From positions 62,001 through 126,000 of the forward strand of contig NZ_MAOI01000134.1 of the NCBI RefSeq assembly GCF_001884235.1: a stretch of DNA of 64,000 nucleotides, in the 5' to 3' direction. The DNA is from Bacillus paramycoides. Its GTDB lineage: Bacteria; Bacillota; Bacilli; Bacillales; Bacillaceae_G. Under the pieces are notes generated by a model, which saw nothing but the letters and a program-made list of their open reading frames with translations, searched no databases and was not told where the DNA came from. This document shows, piece by piece, positions 61,542-64,000 of the stretch; the stretch's first letter is position 1, and every line of letters begins with the position of its first letter. The position numbers and the translations under genes are program-made.

Positions 61542-62858
61542 TTAAACAAGCTCTTTAATACGTATGCGATCGTTCCCAATAATATTTTCATATGTTTCAC
61601 GTTCTACAACAATTTGTGACGTCCCGCCTTTTGCAAAGACTACAGCTGGTCTACGAATACGATTATAATTATTAGCCATCGAGTAACCATACGCACCCGT
61701 ACAAGAAATTGCTAGTAAATCAGAAGAGGCAACTTTCGGGAGATTAATATCCCAAATAAGCATATCTCCACTTTCACAGCATTTCCCAGCAATCGAAACG
61801 AGTTCCTCATTTTCATCATTCCCTCGATTCGCCAACATCGCCTCATAACGAGCTCCATATAGAGCCGGTCTTAAATTATCCGTCATCCCACCATCGACTG
61901 AAACATATTTCCGAATACCAGGAATCTCTTTCACCGCTCCGACTGTATAAACTGTTGTTCCGGCATCACCTACGATACTACGGCCTGGTTCAATCCATAT
62001 TTCCGGAAGCGGATATTCACATAATGTAAACTGCTCTCTTACCGTACTTGTTACAGCGTGCACATACGTTTCAAGTGTTAACGGTGTATCAGACTCCGTA
62101 TAACGTATACCGAAACCTCCGCCCACATTCAATACTTTCACTACATAGTTTGTTCGCTCTCTCACTTCTTCTAAAAATTGACGTAGTACTTCAATTGCTC
62201 GAACAAAACCAGCCGTTTCAAATATTTGTGATCCAATGTGCGAGTGAATTCCTAATACATTATAATTTGATTTTTGCAAGGCAAGCTCAATTGCCTGCAT
62301 CGCTTGACCATTTGAAACACCAAATCCAAATTTCGAATCATCTTGCCCTGTTGTTATATATTCGTGTGTATGTGCCTCTACTCCAGGCGTTACACGGATT
62401 AATATGTTCACAAATTTCCCATGTTGAATTGCTAAGTCATGTAAGATTTCTAATTCTAAGAAATTATCTACTACAAAACAACCGATATTTGCCTGAAGAG
62501 CCATAATAATTTCTTCTTCTGTTTTATTATTTCCATGAAAATGAATACGAGATGCCGGAAAACCCGCTTGGAGCGCAGTATATAATTCCCCTCCAGAAAC
62601 AACATCTAAAGACATATTCTCTTCACGAGCTACTCGGCACATCTCCATGCACAAGAACGCCTTGCTTGCATATGCTACTTGATAAGAGAAACCACTTCCT
62701 TTAAAAGCACGATGAAACGCACGACATTTCTCTCTAATAAACTCTTCATCGTATACATAAAGTGGTGTTCCGTATTGTTTTGCTAGCTGCGTCGTATCGC
62801 ACCCTCCAATTTCTAAGTGTCCTTGCCCATTGATTCGGCTTGTGCCTTGTAAATACAT
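61542..62858 (-). CDS. lysA: Diaminopimelate decarboxylase LysA
   Basis: A 439-residue PLP enzyme of fold type III. The PLP lysine is Lys66 in VAYASKAF; the glycine-rich phosphate loop is NVGGGFGIRY and the C-terminal catalytic CESGD motif is present. It makes lysine from meso-diaminopimelate, the last step of the pathway. ATG 62858 follows AAGGGAGG; an in-frame extension lacks a site. It is single and controlled by the lysine riboswitch upstream. Confidence 0.97.
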   Translation of the reverse strand: MYLQGTSRINGQGHLEIGGCDTTQLAKQYGTPLYVYDEEFIREKCRAFHRAFKGSGFSYQVAYASKAFLCMEMCRVAREENMSLDVVSGGELYTALQAGFPASRIHFHGNNKTEEEIIMALQANIGCFVVDNFLELEILHDLAIQHGKFVNILIRVTPGVEAHTHEYITTGQDDSKFGFGVSNGQAMQAIELALQKSNYNVLGIHSHIGSQIFETAGFVRAIEVLRQFLEEVRERTNYVVKVLNVGGGFGIRYTESDTPLTLETYVHAVTSTVREQFTLCEYPLPEIWIEPGRSIVGDAGTTVYTVGAVKEIPGIRKYVSVDGGMTDNLRPALYGARYEAMLANRGNDENEELVSIAGKCCESGDMLIWDINLPKVASSDLLAISCTGAYGYSMANNYNRIRRPAVVFAKGGTSQIVVERETYENIIGNDRIRIKELV

Positions 62859-62933
62859 TTGAATTCCTCCCTTATTTCCTCTAAAACTCATAACCCCAAT
62901 CTTCTATTCATTGCAGCACGCTTTTAGATAGAC

Positions 62934-63240
62934 AAAAAACGCGCGGAACAATGTTCACACGCGTTTCTTATTAGGAAAAATATATATATTGAAAAAATAA
63001 ACGAGTTGTTATCTTCTCAAATAAGAAACCGCATCAACATCTCCAAATAGCTCTCCATAAAATAAATCTTATGACAGTACTACATTTATTCAATGCAGTC
63101 CCAATATAAGAATAACGTGGTCATTCTTATATTTCGGCAATAGTCCCTTTCAACCTATGATCACAGATTCCACTAAATCTCCCATAGCTTACTCTTTCCT
63201 ATCGCGGCCTCTACCTTTGAGAGTAGATGAGGTAAGTCTA
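62934..63240 (-). ncRNA. Lysine riboswitch (L-box) with terminator
   Basis: On the minus strand the conserved segments appear in order: AGGTAGAGGCCGCGA, GAAAGGGACTATTGCCGAA, TTGGGACTGCATTG, GTACTGTC, and ATGGAGAGCTATTTGGAG. The expression-platform terminator is the GC-rich hairpin starting AACGCGTG and ending CGCGTTTTTT (62934-62966), just before lysA. High lysine should stop lysA transcription. Confidence 0.95.
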
Positions 63241-63309
63241 TTTAATTTTCAAACATCTAATGTTGCTATTAACAATACCAAAGGAACATTTTATTTGTCA
63301 AACAATTTT

Positions 63310-63705
63310 TCAAATTGTTTTTTTACAGTTTAATTTGGTGTCATTTGGTAAACGTTTTACTACAACCTTTGTTACTTCCCATTCGCCTTCCTCATTATTA
63401 AACGTAATTGTTACTTTTTCAAATGGCGGAGCAATTTTCCCACCAACTCGTTCATATTTCGTTACTTCGATAACTGCTTGAAATAAATATGTACCACTAT
63501 ACATTTTTTTTAAGCTAATAATTCTCGGACACTCATATGGTTTCAAGCCCCCATACTGTTTTTCAATCGCTCTATTTATTTTTGGAAATAAAACAGAATA
63601 AAGCGCATCTTCCATGAGCGGCGCATCATATTGTGCTACTGATACATTCGGTGAAGCAAAAAACATAAAACTACTGCATACTATAACGTATAATAAATTT
63701 TGCAT
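63310..63705 (-). CDS. Exported DUF3888 protein
   Basis: A 131-residue protein with a signal peptide (about 1-24, ending NVSVAQ) and a small exported domain typical of DUF3888 (DALYSVLFPKINRAIEKQYGG, then FEKVTITF). Two Cys (CPRI and the C-terminal NCKK) may form a disulfide. ATG 63705 has GGAGG five bases upstream. Function unknown. Its upstream region up to 63966 holds no gene that I can support. Confidence 0.85.
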   Translation of the reverse strand: MQNLLYVIVCSSFMFFASPNVSVAQYDAPLMEDALYSVLFPKINRAIEKQYGGLKPYECPRIISLKKMYSGTYLFQAVIEVTKYERVGGKIAPPFEKVTITFNNEEGEWEVTKVVVKRLPNDTKLNCKKTI

Positions 63706-63966
63706 TATAACCTCCGCATCATTACGCAATACTTTCTATGTTTAGCAAATGATAATAATCATACATAGAAATTCCATTTTATTGTCTCCCACTTCCCTTT
63801 TTCTACTCAATTGTTGCAAAAAAAGCCCACAATCCTCTTTTATTTTCGTATAATGATACTCATAGTATAATAATCATAATAATAAAGGACTGTTCGTATA
63901 TATAAAGTGAGGATAACTTCAATTAACTTCACAAGAACTGTCATGCTTTCAGGAGAGGAGTATATT

Positions 63967-64000
63967 ATGCTACAACATCTGTTTCCAAAATTACGATTTG
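63967..64000 (+). CDS. Start of a plus-strand gene cut by the window edge
   Basis: AGGAGAGGAG six bases before ATG 63967 makes a convincing start. Only MLQHLFPKLRF is visible, too little to assign a product. Confidence 0.6.
   Translation, partial: MLQHLFPKLRF

Noticed and set aside
62048-62506. 152-residue plus-strand reading frame within lysA
   Set aside because: Antisense shadow of a well-identified gene.
63299-63329. Hairpin AAACAATT / AATTGTTT with T run on the plus strand
   Set aside because: The T run is on the strand without a gene; for the minus-strand DUF3888 gene it has no U tract, so I did not call it a terminator.
63745-63765. Fur-box-like TGATAATAATCATAC upstream of the DUF3888 gene
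   Set aside because: Only the left half matches the 7-1-7 box; the right half differs at three of seven positions and no promoter register fits.

Overview
The window is chromosomal DNA from a low-GC Gram-positive spore-former, most likely a member of the Bacillus cereus group. Three things point there: the B. subtilis-like gene order ypbE-ypbD-recS-ypbB-fer and ypuI-dacB-spmA-spmB-rluB-resABCDE; the sporulation genes; and a full-length (about 157 bp) bcr1 repeat with flanking TTTAT, plus four shortened copies. bcr1 is described as specific to this group. I see no rRNA, tRNA, CRISPR array, prophage or insertion sequence. This is mostly conserved backbone, so the interest lies in regulation, small RNAs, small genes and repeats.

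Layout. 1-3.9 kb: the ypb/RecQ-family helicase operon and a Fur-controlled ferredoxin gene. 4-7 kb: an FMN riboswitch with the riboflavin transporter gene ribU, a membrane protein of unknown role, an M23/LysM hydrolase and a cobalamin adenosyltransferase. 7-18.9 kb: resABC/resDE (cytochrome c maturation and redox signalling), rluB, the spore-core dehydration operon dacB-spmA-spmB, a superoxide dismutase with an N-terminal extension, and ypuI. 19-29 kb: mprF, deoD, an orphan sensor kinase, a minimal tyrosine recombinase, a Fur-controlled small RNA resembling FsrA, a DUF72 protein and a PAS sensor kinase of the sporulation phosphorelay type. 29-41 kb: a class A penicillin-binding protein, a phosphate transporter pair, a TauE/SafE permease, a Crp/Fnr-type regulator beside flavohaemoglobin, an M50 protease, a lipoprotein and a methyltransferase. 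41-54 kb: a T-box with brnQ, the lia envelope-stress system in two blocks (liaI-liaH and liaF-liaS-liaR), a SAM riboswitch with an NhaC-family transporter, a glutamate symporter, a WalR-box M23 hydrolase, and a T-box with an NSS-family transporter. 54-61.5 kb: a SAM-riboswitch-led sulfate assimilation and sirohaem operon (yezD, cysH, sat, cysC, sulfite reductase, DUF3906, sumT, sirB, sirC). 61.5-64 kb: a lysine riboswitch with lysA, a DUF3888 exported protein, and the first codons of a plus-strand gene.

Common threads. Six metabolite- or tRNA-sensing leaders (FMN, SAM twice, lysine, two T-boxes) control uptake or synthesis of riboflavin, methionine/sulfur, lysine, branched-chain amino acids and probably tryptophan. 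Two promoters (ferredoxin and the FsrA-like RNA) carry Fur boxes in exactly the same register over the -10 element. Sirohaem genes sit directly behind the sirohaem-dependent sulfite reductase that needs them. The bcr1 copies lie between genes, and in two cases the terminal motif of the repeat contains the stop codon of the neighbouring gene.
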